DNA of 64,000 nucleotides from CAWBQO01 sp963790965 (lineage in GTDB: Bacteria; Bacteroidota; Rhodothermia; Rhodothermales; DASSAV01): positions 992,001-1,056,000 of the forward strand of contig CAWBQO010000003.1 in NCBI GenBank assembly GCA_963790965.1, in the 5' to 3' direction. Made by a program: the position numbers and the translations under genes. Shown here one piece after another: positions 32,845-42,063 of this stretch. The notes beneath the pieces were generated by a model. That model made no database searches and was not told the DNA's origin. It saw nothing but the letters and a program-made list of their open reading frames with translations. The stretch's first letter is position 1. Each line of letters starts with the position of its first letter.

Positions 32845-34466
32845 GCAACCACCCCGTCGTCTTGCTTCAACGGCAGCTCGATCTCGAACGTGGATCCGGC
32901 GCCTGCCGCGCTCGTCGCGGTGAGGCTTCCACCGTGCCTTTCCACGATCCGGCGGCAGATGGCGAGTCCGATACCCGTCCCCGGATACGCTTCTTTCGTG
33001 TGTAGCCGCTGGAAAGGCTGGAAAATGCGCGAGAGGTACTTTTCGTCGAAACCGATGCTGTTGTCCTGCACCTCCAGGCGACAGGCGGCCGTTCCGCCCG
33101 CCTCGGACGCCGTGTATTCCACACGCCCACGTACGTGTACGGTCACCGGCCGCTCCGCGTCCCGGAACTTGATGGCGTTGGATATGAGGTTCTGAAACAT
33201 CTGGTGCATCTGTGTCGCGTCGGCCTCGATGGTCGGCAGCGGGTCGACCGTGACCTTCGCGCCGCTCTCACCGATGGCGATCTCGAGATCGGACACGACC
33301 TCGGCGAGTACCCGGTTCAAGTCGACGGCCGCGAAAGGTTTTCCCCGCGTAGCTACCCGCGAGAAGCTGAGCAGATCCGATATGAGGCGAGACATGCGGA
33401 CAGCCGCCTCTCTCATACGGTTGAGGTAATGCTGCGCCTCGTCGTTCAGCGCGTCCGCGTAGTCTGCGAACAGCAAGTCCGAGAATGAACTGATCTTCCG
33501 CAGCGGCTCCTGGAGGTCGTGTGAGGCCACATAGGCAAACTCCTCCAACTCGCGGTTGCGCTCCTGGAGCCGCCGGTTAAGCGTGCGGAGATGATCGGCC
33601 TGTCGAGAGAGCGCGGCGGCCACAGCCACTTGTCGCCCCATTTTCTGCGCTTCAATCTCGGCCAGCACGCGCGCGGTGTTGTCCTGAAAGATGAGCATGA
33701 TGCGGCCCTTCCCCTCTTCGCCGCTCAGCGCCGTGCCCGTCACGTCGATGTACTGCTGCCCGCCACCCGTCGCCCGGCGCTCGAACGTCTCGGTGAGCGC
33801 ACCGCTGCGAGGCGCGCGACTTCGATCCAGAAAGCTGTTAAAGCGTGCGGCTTCCGGATCAGGAAAGATCCCGGCGATCGACGTCCCGATCACATCCCTT
33901 TCGCTCGCGCCGAAGATGGACTCGGCGCAGCGGTTCCAAACGGTGATCTCAAGAGACTTCTCCACGATCACGATCCCGATAGGAGCAAACTCCATCAGGC
34001 GGTCGAGATACATCGCCGTGGCTACGGGTGCCGGAGCCACCGTTTGCAATCGTTCCTGTGCGGCGTGAACAAGCGCTTCGTACCGAACCTGCGTCGCCGT
34101 TCTTTGAAGCAGCCGCCGAAAGGCCGACACCATTCCCGCCTCATCGTCTGTCCCGACGCAGACAGTCGATGCGCCAAGGAACGGCGAACGCGACGCCGCT
34201 GCGCGCAAACCAGAGAGCGCCTGCGGCGGCGACACCAGTAGCAGCTCGATGCCGGGCGCAACGGTTCGAAGCTGCTGCGCGGTACGCACAGAATCAGGCA
34301 AGCCGGCACCCAGCACCACCAGGTCAAAGGACCGCGGAGATGTGGAGGCGGTCCGGACGGCCGCACCATTGCCGTTTACCACTTGCCACTGCACCGACGC
34401 ATCCGCCGCCCCCTTGAGAAGGGCGGTCGTTTGCTCGTCGAGTCCTGATAAGAGTACGATGCTCAT
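32841..34466 (-). CDS. PAS-domain sensor histidine kinase with receiver-like N-terminus
   Basis: This encodes 541 residues from the ATG at 34466; the frame extends to 34547 without conservation. Residues 1-125 look like a degenerate receiver domain (FDLVVLGAGLPD), a PAS domain follows (LMEFAPIGIVIVEKSLEITVWN), then a coiled-coil (HLRTLNRRLQERNRELEEF). The HisKA box is FAYVASHDLQEPLRKI with the phospho-histidine, and the ATPase has NLISNAIKFRD, DNSIGFDEKY and GTGIGLAICRRIVERHGG. The G1 box reads DNSIGF, not DNGIGF. There is no membrane segment, so it is a cytosolic sensor. It lies 38 bases after the acyl-CoA dehydrogenase, with Nudix and TlpA genes downstream. No cognate regulator is adjacent. 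Confidence 0.87.
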   Translation of the reverse strand: MSIVLLSGLDEQTTALLKGAADASVQWQVVNGNGAAVRTASTSPRSFDLVVLGAGLPDSVRTAQQLRTVAPGIELLLVSPPQALSGLRAAASRSPFLGASTVCVGTDDEAGMVSAFRRLLQRTATQVRYEALVHAAQERLQTVAPAPVATAMYLDRLMEFAPIGIVIVEKSLEITVWNRCAESIFGASERDVIGTSIAGIFPDPEAARFNSFLDRSRAPRSGALTETFERRATGGGQQYIDVTGTALSGEEGKGRIMLIFQDNTARVLAEIEAQKMGRQVAVAAALSRQADHLRTLNRRLQERNRELEEFAYVASHDLQEPLRKISSFSDLLFADYADALNDEAQHYLNRMREAAVRMSRLISDLLSFSRVATRGKPFAAVDLNRVLAEVVSDLEIAIGESGAKVTVDPLPTIEADATQMHQMFQNLISNAIKFRDAERPVTVHVRGRVEYTASEAGGTAACRLEVQDNSIGFDEKYLSRIFQPFQRLHTKEAYPGTGIGLAICRRIVERHGGSLTATSAAGAGSTFEIELPLKQDDGVVA

Positions 34467-34504
34467 CCCGTACGCAAAGGCATTTGGTGGAACCGGGCCG
34501 GTGT

Positions 34505-35707
34505 TCAGCCGAGAAGGGGCTGCCCGAGCATTGCTCTCCCGGCCCACGTTCTCAAAATGTCCGTCGTAGGGGCCATAACGTGCGAGGCGCGCGCGTCGCG
34601 CAGCAGCCGTCCCATCTTGCCGTGTTCGCGGTAAGCAATGCCGCCCATGAGGGTCATCGCCTCATTGGTGACGGCCGTGGCGCAGTCCGCCACCTCCGCC
34701 TTTGCGGTGCAGACCAGCGCGAGGCCCTGCGCGCCGCCCGCGTCGGCGTCCCGCCCGGCGTGGTAGACGAGCTGCCGCGTGCGTTCAATCTGGCCGTAGA
34801 GCGTGCCCACCCGGTGCTGCAGCACGGCAATTTCGCTCAGGTGCGCGCCGCTATGGTCGTAATGCCGCTTCTTCAGGTGCGCCATCGCCTCCTCGACGGC
34901 TGCCGATGCCACGCCGAGATAAGATCCCGCCATCGCCATGAGGAAGTACGGAGCAACCACCTGAAAGATGTACCAAATTTGATCTCCGGGACGCCCAAGC
35001 AGGTTCTCGTTGGGAAGACGCACGCCTTCGAGCGTCAGCTGCCGGGATGAGTTGCCGCGCATCCCCAGTCCCGCCCACGGTGGGCCCCAGGTCATGCCCG
35101 GCGTCCCCTCCGGGAGTACCACGCACGAGAACTCGCCGATTGGGCCGTCTTCCTGCGTGACAGTCGAGACGACGTACGAGTCCACATGACCGCCGTTGGT
35201 CACGAACGACTTGCCTCCATCCACCCGCAAGCTGCCTCCTGCTTCATGCGCGAGGCGCGTTTGCGGAAAGTAGAAGTGCGACCCGGATCCCGGCTCGCTG
35301 AGCGCCAGCGTTGTGAGATGCTCTCCGCGAGCAATCGGCTCCAGGTACGTCTTCTTCTGATGCTCCGTGGGCTTCGCCGCAATGACGGCCGTCCCGACGC
35401 AGTGCATGCCAAAACAGAGCGCCGTCGATGTGCAGGACTTCCCGATCTCTTCGCAGACGCTCGCAAGGGCAAACAGTCCGCCTCCGAGTCCCCCCGACTC
35501 TCTCGGCACCACCAGTCCGCCGAGACCCGCATCGAGCAGGGCGCGCATTCCTCGCTCCGGCCAGCGCGCTTCGGCGTCCACCGCTTCGGCGTCCGGCGCG
35601 ATCACCTCGGCAACCACCCGCCGCACCGCCGCAAGAATCCCCTCCAGGTCACCCGGCTTCAACACGGATTCCCGCCTGGACTGAGGCACAAGAAGCATAT
35701 TCTCCAT
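34505..35707 (-). CDS. Acyl-CoA dehydrogenase family protein, atypical active site
   Basis: This encodes 400 residues with the acyl-CoA dehydrogenase fold. Seen are the helical N-terminus with LLDAGLGGLVVPRESGGLGGG, the beta domain with LALSEPGSGSHFY (FAD contact) and FVTNGGHVDSYVV, and the C-terminal domain with the QHRVGTLYGQIERTRQLVY and MTLMGGIAYREHGKMGRLLRDAR blocks. The usual catalytic glutamate (YEGTxE position) is replaced by VMAPTTDILR, and the alternative helix-G position has no Glu (YFLMAMAGSYLG). It may be a related oxidase or hydroxylase-like flavoprotein, or use another base. It is the first gene of a minus-strand set leading to the kinase. Confidence 0.82.
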   Translation of the reverse strand: MENMLLVPQSRRESVLKPGDLEGILAAVRRVVAEVIAPDAEAVDAEARWPERGMRALLDAGLGGLVVPRESGGLGGGLFALASVCEEIGKSCTSTALCFGMHCVGTAVIAAKPTEHQKKTYLEPIARGEHLTTLALSEPGSGSHFYFPQTRLAHEAGGSLRVDGGKSFVTNGGHVDSYVVSTVTQEDGPIGEFSCVVLPEGTPGMTWGPPWAGLGMRGNSSRQLTLEGVRLPNENLLGRPGDQIWYIFQVVAPYFLMAMAGSYLGVASAAVEEAMAHLKKRHYDHSGAHLSEIAVLQHRVGTLYGQIERTRQLVYHAGRDADAGGAQGLALVCTAKAEVADCATAVTNEAMTLMGGIAYREHGKMGRLLRDARASHVMAPTTDILRTWAGRAMLGQPLLG

Positions 35708-36051
35708 GAAGACGCCACCATATTAGAAGCAGGGCACCGCTCCTCGATCCGCGTTTGTTGACGCTCGCGCCCTGCCGGTTCTAATCCTTTAACATACGGA
35801 ACGGAAAGGGAGAGGCAAAGCACCGCACCACTCCTCCCGTGTGACCTCTTTGATACCGCTCCCGCGGAGACGTTCCACAACGCGAATCGATTAAGCTCGC
35901 ACGCCGACGAAGAATCCGCGGTCCGGCAGACCGCGACGCGACGCTCACTGCACTGCAAACGCTGAGCACGCGCTCCGTTCAGGCGGATCAAAGAACCATC
36001 CGCATTCCTGCTCGTACCGAATTTTCTGTGCAACCGCTCCCCCGCCCGTTT
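35708..36051. other. Divergent intergenic region
   Basis: 344 bases between the divergent acyl-CoA dehydrogenase and M28 peptidase starts. A long-range pair GCAGGGC (about 35731) / GCCCTGC (about 35771) could form a loose hairpin. No promoter, operator or small gene could be supported. Confidence 0.45.
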
Positions 36052-37815
36052 ATGCCCCGCCTCCCGCTTTCCACCCTGTTGTTTGTTGTAGCGCTCTGCT
36101 TCACGGCCGTTCCGGCGCACTCGCAGCTCCGCGAGCCGGTGCCCGCGCTCCCGGCGGCGAAGACGCCGACCGTCTACGAAGAACCGCAACTCGTTCGGGA
36201 GTTTCAGCAGCTCATCACGCCCGAGAAACTCGCCGCGCGGCTCTATTACTTTGCCTCCGATTTCTTCGAGGGACGGGAGACCGGGATGCCGGGGCAGCGC
36301 ATGGCGGCGCTTTACCTCGCCTCACAGTACCGCCTGATGGGCCTCGAGCCGAAAGGCAGCGCCGCCGAGGATCCTTATTCTTTAAGCGCATATCTGCAAC
36401 CCTTCCCTGTTTATGGCTCGCGCGTTGACCGCGCCGATCTTGTCGCGACACGGGGCCGCGACACCCTCATGCAGGCGCGCTTCGGTCCGGATCGGCAAAC
36501 GGGAGAAGCGTTCCTCTGGGCGGGCAGCGAGTCGCTAACGAAAGGCGGCGTCGCCTTCGTGGGGTACGGCATTCATGCGCCGGAGCTGGGCTACAGCGAC
36601 TATGACGCTGCTTCGGATGCGGGACTATCGCTCGACGACAAGTGGCTCCTGATGCTCGGCGATGAGCCGCTCCGAAACGATTCGCTCAGCCTGCTGCCGA
36701 CGCAAGACGGCCGGGTCTCCGAGTGGACAACGCGGGGGACAAGTAAACTCCAGGCTGCCTACGACCACGCCAGACCGCGCGGGCTGCTCATTATCGGGGA
36801 CTCCAGTCCGCGAGACAGCCTTTCCGTCCCTGAACAGGCTTTTCGAAGGGCGCAGAACTTGAGCCGCTCGCCCGGAAGACTCGCGCTCGATCCGCCGACC
36901 GGCTCTCGTGCGACGCTGCCCATCTACGTTGTCTCCAGCGAATGGGCGAACGCGCTCCTTTCCGGCACCGGCCGCGACATCGCCGACGTCCAACGCACGA
37001 TTGACGAAACGCTTCGCCCGGTTGTCCTGGATTTAGACGGCGTGGAAGTCGGCAGCGATATCAGCGTGGCTCCGCTCGAACTGCAGACGGAAAATGTTGT
37101 CGCCTCCATAGAAGGGAGTGACCCGGCGCTGCGGGATGAAGTGCTCGTCCTTTCGTCCCACTACGATCATATTGGCATCAACGTCTGGGCGAGGGGAGAC
37201 AACATCAACAATGGCGCAGACGATGACGGCTCCGGCACCGTGGCCCTGCTCGGACTTGCTGACGCTTTCATGCAGGCGAAGCGGGCAGGTTATGGTCCCC
37301 GGCGGTCCGTCCTCTTCCTGAACGTCACCGGAGAGGAGAAGGGCTTGCTTGGATCATCTTATTACACGGACCAGCAGCCTGCCGTGCCGTTGGAGAAGAC
37401 CGTCGCCAACCTCAACATAGACATGATCGGGAGGTATGATCCGACGCACCCAACCGGCAGCAAGAACTACGTGTACATCATCGGATCGCGCCTTATCTCC
37501 GAACAGCTCCACCAGATCAACCTGCGGGCCGACAGTCTGACCGGCGTGGGCATCGAGATGGACGAGCGCTTCAATGACCGCAATGATCCGAACCGGTACT
37601 ACGCCCGGTCCGATCACTGGAACTTCGGCAAGAACAACGTGCCGTTCATTTTCTATTTCACCGGCACGCACCCCGACTATCACGGCGTCGATGACGAGCC
37701 GGACCGCATCGCCTATGAGCGCATGGCGCGCATCACCCGGTCCATCTTTGCGACGGCATGGCAGGTAGCCAATCAGGACGACCGCCCGGCCGTTTCAGGC
37801 ACCGGCTTCAACTGA
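36052..37815 (+). CDS. Secreted M28 family aminopeptidase with PA-like insert
   Basis: This encodes 587 residues from the ATG at 36052; GTG at 36028 is in frame but weaker. The signal peptide is LSTLLFVVALCFTAVPAHSQ. The zinc peptidase core shows SSHYDHIG (His), NNGADDDGSG (bridging Asp), NVTGEEKGLLGSSYY (Glu pair), NLNIDMIGR (Asp) and HPDYHGVDD (His), so both metals should be bound. An inserted segment between about 150 and 340 (VAFVGYGIHAPELGYSDYD) is PA-domain-like. It should remove N-terminal residues from peptides in the periplasm or outside. It is followed 35 bases later by the M20 hydrolase. Confidence 0.9.
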   Translation: MPRLPLSTLLFVVALCFTAVPAHSQLREPVPALPAAKTPTVYEEPQLVREFQQLITPEKLAARLYYFASDFFEGRETGMPGQRMAALYLASQYRLMGLEPKGSAAEDPYSLSAYLQPFPVYGSRVDRADLVATRGRDTLMQARFGPDRQTGEAFLWAGSESLTKGGVAFVGYGIHAPELGYSDYDAASDAGLSLDDKWLLMLGDEPLRNDSLSLLPTQDGRVSEWTTRGTSKLQAAYDHARPRGLLIIGDSSPRDSLSVPEQAFRRAQNLSRSPGRLALDPPTGSRATLPIYVVSSEWANALLSGTGRDIADVQRTIDETLRPVVLDLDGVEVGSDISVAPLELQTENVVASIEGSDPALRDEVLVLSSHYDHIGINVWARGDNINNGADDDGSGTVALLGLADAFMQAKRAGYGPRRSVLFLNVTGEEKGLLGSSYYTDQQPAVPLEKTVANLNIDMIGRYDPTHPTGSKNYVYIIGSRLISEQLHQINLRADSLTGVGIEMDERFNDRNDPNRYYARSDHWNFGKNNVPFIFYFTGTHPDYHGVDDEPDRIAYERMARITRSIFATAWQVANQDDRPAVSGTGFN

Positions 37816-37852
37816 TCGTCCGACCATTCCCAAACTGAACCTTTCGCGATCC

Positions 37853-39058
37853 GTGCTAAACCGCATCAAAGCGCTCTCCGACGAAATTTTCCCGGAAGTA
37901 GTTCGGCTGCGCCGCGTCATCCACAGAAACCCCGAACTCGCATTTGAGGAAGTGCAAACGGCGCGGCTCGTTCAGGAAACCCTCCAGCCGCTCGGCTTCA
38001 ACCTGCGCACCGGCGTCGCCAAAACCGGTATTGTTGCCACCATGGAAGGAGCGAAACCGGGCCCGGTGACGATGCTGCGGGCCGACATGGACGCGCTTCC
38101 GATCCATGAACAGGCAGACGTGTCCTTCCGCTCAGAGAACCCGGGCAAGATGCACGCCTGTGGCCACGACGCCCACACCGCTTCGCTACTCGGCACGGCA
38201 ATGATTCTTTCCAAGCTGCGAGAAGAGATCAGCGGAACGGTGCAACTCATCTTTCAGCCCAGCGAAGAGCGGCTACCCGGAGGCGCAAAGGTCATGATTG
38301 ACGAGGGGCTTTTCTCCGGCGCGCTCGGGACGAAAGTGCCGGACGGCATCTTCGGCCAGCACGTACAGCCCGACCTCGCGGCGGGAAAGATAGGCGTGCG
38401 GAGCGGTATGTATATGGCTTCCGCGGACGAGCTGTACATAACCGTCTCCGGCGGCGGCGGTCACGCGGCGGCCCCCCACAGGATGGAAAGCGACGCCGTG
38501 CTGGCGGCCGCGCACATCATTGTTGCGCTTCAGAGTGTGATTAGCCGCTGGTGTCCTCCGGACGTGCCGAGCGTTCTCTCTATCGGAAAGGTGGTAGCAG
38601 ACGGCGCGACGAACATTATCCCGGAGTCGGTGCGGCTCGAAGGTACCTTCCGCGCCATGGACGAAGCGTGGCGGTTCCGCGCGCACGAACTCATCCGCCG
38701 CACCATCAGCGGCACGGCCGCGGCGTTAGGTGCCTCTGCCGAAACAGAGATCGCCGTCGGTTACCCGGCGCTCTGCAATAGCGAAGCCGAGACGGACCTT
38801 GTCCGGAGCGCCGCAGCGGCATACGTGGGTGAGGAGAACGTGGTCGAACTCGACCGCTGGTTCGCCAGCGAGGACTTCGCCAGGTACCTGCAGCAGAAGC
38901 CCGGCTCTTTCTACCGGCTCGGAACGGCCGATCCGAACGGCGGCACAACCCACGGGCTGCACACGCCTCGCTTCACCATCGATGAGGCCGCGCTGAGGAC
39001 CGGTCCGGGCTTTATGGCCTTCCTGGCCTGGAAAAAGGGCGTGGAGCACTGCCCATGA
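37853..39058 (+). CDS. M20-family amidohydrolase (IAA-amino acid hydrolase-like)
   Basis: This encodes 401 residues from a GTG start. It is an M20D-type metallo-amidohydrolase. Seen are VIHRNPELAFEE, LRADMDALPIHEQ, the metal Cys/His block HACGHDAHTASLLG, FQPSEERLPGGAKVMIDEGLF, the dimerisation domain SGGGGHAAAPHRMESD and the terminal GLHTPRFTIDEAAL. Relatives cleave N-acyl amino acids, so deacylation of an amino-acid conjugate is likely but the substrate is not fixed. There is no signal peptide. Its stop overlaps the start of the lipoprotein gene (ATGA). Confidence 0.88.
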   Translation: MLNRIKALSDEIFPEVVRLRRVIHRNPELAFEEVQTARLVQETLQPLGFNLRTGVAKTGIVATMEGAKPGPVTMLRADMDALPIHEQADVSFRSENPGKMHACGHDAHTASLLGTAMILSKLREEISGTVQLIFQPSEERLPGGAKVMIDEGLFSGALGTKVPDGIFGQHVQPDLAAGKIGVRSGMYMASADELYITVSGGGGHAAAPHRMESDAVLAAAHIIVALQSVISRWCPPDVPSVLSIGKVVADGATNIIPESVRLEGTFRAMDEAWRFRAHELIRRTISGTAAALGASAETEIAVGYPALCNSEAETDLVRSAAAAYVGEENVVELDRWFASEDFARYLQQKPGSFYRLGTADPNGGTTHGLHTPRFTIDEAALRTGPGFMAFLAWKKGVEHCP

Positions 39059-39645
39059 GCGTGCGCTTTGTCCATCTTCTGATTCTGCTGGCGGCTGGTG
39101 CGACCCTCGCCGCTTGCGGCTCGTCACGCCAGATCATCGCGCAGCCGCCGGTGTCCGGCATCGAGCGGGGCGGCATCGATACATCGAGTGGCCTGACGTT
39201 CCCGCTTACGATCGTTCTGCAAACCGGCGCGTCGGCGTTGGAGAAGGATGTCGCCACGCTCCGCTTCCAGGTTGATTCAGTTGGGCTGAAGTCGCCGGAG
39301 CAGGCCTGGCGTTGGTATCCCGCGGACCGCAACCTTTTTGAGATCAGCGCTGGACATCTTCCCGAACGCATCATCCTGTCCACGCGGGTGCCGGAGAGCG
39401 CCTATGATTCGCTCGCGCTTTCCTTCCAGGACGTGTACGTGCAGTTCAATCCACACGCAGGCGCGCCGCTCACGGCGGGCGAACACGTGCCGTTGACGCT
39501 TCCGGCGCGCATCGCAGCCGAAGGCACGGGCAGGCAGATGCTAACGCTCGTCCTTGAACCCGGCCCCTCCGTCACCCGCAGCGCGGACTGCCGCTGGTAC
39601 TTTGTGCCGTTCGTCGTGGACGAAGACCCAGCCGCACAACCCTGA
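39055..39645 (+). CDS. Lipoprotein of unknown function
   Basis: This encodes 196 residues. The lipoprotein signal LLILLAAGATLAACGSS predicts cleavage before Cys and lipid attachment. The rest is a single beta-rich region with no motif I know (residues about 40-190, including ERIILSTRVPESAYDSL). Its start overlaps the M20 gene stop, so it belongs to the M28-M20 unit. Only its location at an outer-leaflet membrane can be stated with confidence. Confidence 0.8.
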   Translation: MSVRFVHLLILLAAGATLAACGSSRQIIAQPPVSGIERGGIDTSSGLTFPLTIVLQTGASALEKDVATLRFQVDSVGLKSPEQAWRWYPADRNLFEISAGHLPERIILSTRVPESAYDSLALSFQDVYVQFNPHAGAPLTAGEHVPLTLPARIAAEGTGRQMLTLVLEPGPSVTRSADCRWYFVPFVVDEDPAAQP

Positions 39646-39653
39646 ACGCGGGT

Positions 39654-39974
39654 TTAATAGGGTGCGACTGCGTTGACGGCTTCTACGCGCGCAATTTGCG
39701 GCACGCTCCGCTTGAGCGCCTGTTCGATGCCGGCGCGCAGCGTCATGGTGCTCATGGGGCAAGACCCGCACGCGCCAAGCAGTTCCAGTTCTACTACGAG
39801 ATCCGGCGTCACGTTGAGCAGCCGAACGGAACCGCCGTCCGCCATCAGGTACGGGCGGATCATGTCCAGCGCTTCCTCGATCTGCCGGCGCAGTTCAGGA
39901 TCGGCACCCGGATCGTACGCTTCGCTTCCGGAGAGCACTTCTTCTTCCAACCGGCTCAGTTCGCTATCAGTCAT
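39654..39974 (-). CDS. NifU C-terminal domain Fe-S scaffold protein
   Basis: This encodes 106 residues. The C-terminal NifU domain (about 28-100) has IRPYLMADGGSVRLLN, the LLGACGSCPMSTMTLRAGIEQAL cysteine pair (CGSC) and a VPQIARVEAV ending. It is a small scaffold or carrier for Fe-S cluster assembly that holds a cluster on the CxxC pair between subunits. There are no isc or suf genes beside it. It ends eight bases from the convergent lipoprotein stop. Confidence 0.9.
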   Translation of the reverse strand: MTDSELSRLEEEVLSGSEAYDPGADPELRRQIEEALDMIRPYLMADGGSVRLLNVTPDLVVELELLGACGSCPMSTMTLRAGIEQALKRSVPQIARVEAVNAVAPY

Positions 39975-40043
39975 GGCGCAAAAGTAAGGGACGTTACGTT
40001 GTTGTCCGAAGTGAACGACGCAACCTTTGAAAAGATCGCAGCT

Positions 40044-40856
40044 TCACGCCGCCTCTGCTTCGACCGTATTCGCGTGCGATTTCAAGCTTTTCGGAAACGT
40101 CTCCCGAATCAAGGCGCGCGCAATGACGTCCGTCGGGTCGATCATTCTCACTTCGTCCACTTGCGACTCGTGGATCGCCAGCGGCAGTTCCGTGCATCCC
40201 AGGATGACCGCTTCCGCGCCGAGCGACGCCAGGTGGTGAATGGCCTGCAGCAGATTGCCGCGCGCCCGGTCCGTGACCGGATTCCCCTGCCCTTTGATGC
40301 CCCAATCAGCATTGAAGATGGTCTCGTTCACCAACTCCGTCTCGACCCGCTCGTCCGGAAGAATGGCTTCGATGCCCGCTGCTTCCAGAGCATCCGCATA
40401 GATGCGCAGCTTGTAAACGGCCAGGGTGGAAAGAACGCCGACCCGTCGGACATTCGGAAGCTCATCCCGCACGAACCGCGCCGTCTCCTCGATCATACTT
40501 AGGAGGCGAAAGCGGTGGCCGGTGCGTTCGAGTTCAGATTGGATTACTTCGAAGATGGCAGGCGCATGAGCGGTGTTGCACGGCATCGCGCCAACGGTGG
40601 CGCCAATCTCTTCGAGGTTGCGCGCAAGCTCCGCCAGCGCATAGGCCGGATTGGTGTCGGACCGGCCGAAAAGGTACTCGCTCCGGTCACCGATCTGATG
40701 CGGACAAGAGACCAGCGCCACCGGAAGATGCTCCTGGTCGCGATGGGCATCGGTCTGGTCGAAGATCTTGCGAACGAGATCCAGGCCCGCATAAGGTCCC
40801 ATGCCGCCGATGATTCCAATTGCGCCCTCGCGGGTGATCGTCTCCATGTTCTTCAT
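40044..40856 (-). CDS. Aspartate/glutamate racemase family protein
   Basis: This encodes 270 residues. The two catalytic cysteine motifs are present: GAMPCNTAH and VILGCTELPLAI. The N-terminus IGIIGGMGPYAGLDLVRKIFDQT is typical of the cofactor-independent aspartate racemase group. It should interconvert L- and D-Asp (or Glu), for cell-wall or D-amino acid metabolism. An ATG at 40847 is an alternative start. It lies between ruvB and nifU-like genes in the same direction but is probably a separate transcript. Confidence 0.88.
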   Translation of the reverse strand: MKNMETITREGAIGIIGGMGPYAGLDLVRKIFDQTDAHRDQEHLPVALVSCPHQIGDRSEYLFGRSDTNPAYALAELARNLEEIGATVGAMPCNTAHAPAIFEVIQSELERTGHRFRLLSMIEETARFVRDELPNVRRVGVLSTLAVYKLRIYADALEAAGIEAILPDERVETELVNETIFNADWGIKGQGNPVTDRARGNLLQAIHHLASLGAEAVILGCTELPLAIHESQVDEVRMIDPTDVIARALIRETFPKSLKSHANTVEAEAA

Positions 40857-40952
40857 GCTGCTCGTCGTGTTTCGCCCACTACATTGCCCTTTGAATCGGC
40901 CTCTGCTACTCAGCGGGCCGGCTGAGGATCGGCGCGAGGTGCAATTTGTGTG

Positions 40953-41996
40953 TTATGCGCCACTGAGCGGGCTGAACAGTTCGCCGGTGCGAAGCGGCGG
41001 GTCAAATCCAAAATGACCATAGGCACGCGCCGTGGCGGTGCGCCCGCGAGGCGTGCGCTCGAGAAAGCCCTCCTGGATGAGGTACGGCTCGTAGACCTCT
41101 TCGATCGTTCCCGCATCCTCACCGACAGAGACGGCGAGGTTGGACAAACCCGTCGGCCCGCCGGCGAACTTCTCTATGAGCGTCAGAAGGATGCGGGTGT
41201 CCATGTCGTCCAGGCCCTGCTCGTCCACATCGAGGGCGTTGAGCGCGCGGTCCGCAACGGCGCTTGTGACCCGCCCGTCGCCCTCAACCTCCGCGAAGTC
41301 GCGGGTCCGGCGGAGCAAGCGGTTGGCAATGCGAGGTGTTCCACGGCTCCGACGCGCGATCTCCCATGCGCCCTCGTCCGTAATTTCCACCCCGAGAATG
41401 GCCGCCGAACGCTGCACAATCCCTTTGAGCAGGTCGGCGGTGTAGTAATCATAGCGAAAGTCAATGCCGAAGCGCGCGCGAAGCGGGGCGGTGAGGAGGC
41501 CTTTCCGCGTTGTCGCACCGATAAGGGTGAAAGGCGGCAGCGTGATCTTCAGGCTCCGCGCGTTCGGTCCCGAGTCGATGACAATGTCGATGTGGTAGTC
41601 CTCCATGGCCGAATAGAGGTACTCTTCCACGACGGGCGACAGCCGGTGGATTTCGTCGATGAAGAGGACGTCGCCCTCATTGAGGTTCGTCAGGATGCCG
41701 GCCACACTCGCCGGCTTGTCGAGTACGGGTCCGCTGGATGTTTTGATGGCCGCCCCCATTTCCTCGGCGATGATATAGGCGAGGGTCGTTTTTCCAAGGC
41801 CGGGCGGACCGGACAGCAGTACGTGGTCGAGCGTCTCACCGCGCTGCAGGGCCGCCGTGAGAAAGACCTTCAAATTGTCCTTTATCTTCTGCTGCCCGAT
41901 AAACTCGTCAAGGCGACTCGGCCTCAGTGCGCGCTCGAGATCTTCATCTGAGCCGAATTTCCTCGGGCTGGCAGATCCGTCTTTCTTGTCCGTCAT
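40953..41996 (-). CDS. ruvB: Holliday junction branch-migration helicase RuvB
   Basis: This encodes 347 residues, the normal size. Walker A is LLSGPPGLGKTTLA, Walker B is VLFIDEIHRLSP, and sensor 1 is LIGATTRKGLLTAPLRARFG. The winged-helix DNA-binding C-terminus shows YEPYLIQEGFLERTPRGRTAT. It is the hexameric motor that drives branch migration with RuvA; ruvA and ruvC are not in the window. It follows pdxB by 67 bases. Confidence 0.96.
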   Translation of the reverse strand: MTDKKDGSASPRKFGSDEDLERALRPSRLDEFIGQQKIKDNLKVFLTAALQRGETLDHVLLSGPPGLGKTTLAYIIAEEMGAAIKTSSGPVLDKPASVAGILTNLNEGDVLFIDEIHRLSPVVEEYLYSAMEDYHIDIVIDSGPNARSLKITLPPFTLIGATTRKGLLTAPLRARFGIDFRYDYYTADLLKGIVQRSAAILGVEITDEGAWEIARRSRGTPRIANRLLRRTRDFAEVEGDGRVTSAVADRALNALDVDEQGLDDMDTRILLTLIEKFAGGPTGLSNLAVSVGEDAGTIEEVYEPYLIQEGFLERTPRGRTATARAYGHFGFDPPLRTGELFSPLSGA

Positions 41997-42063
41997 AATG
42001 CAGAAATAGTATTGGGAAAGGTCGCGTCTTTGCCGCCACCTTTCCGAACGCGCGCGGGGGCCA

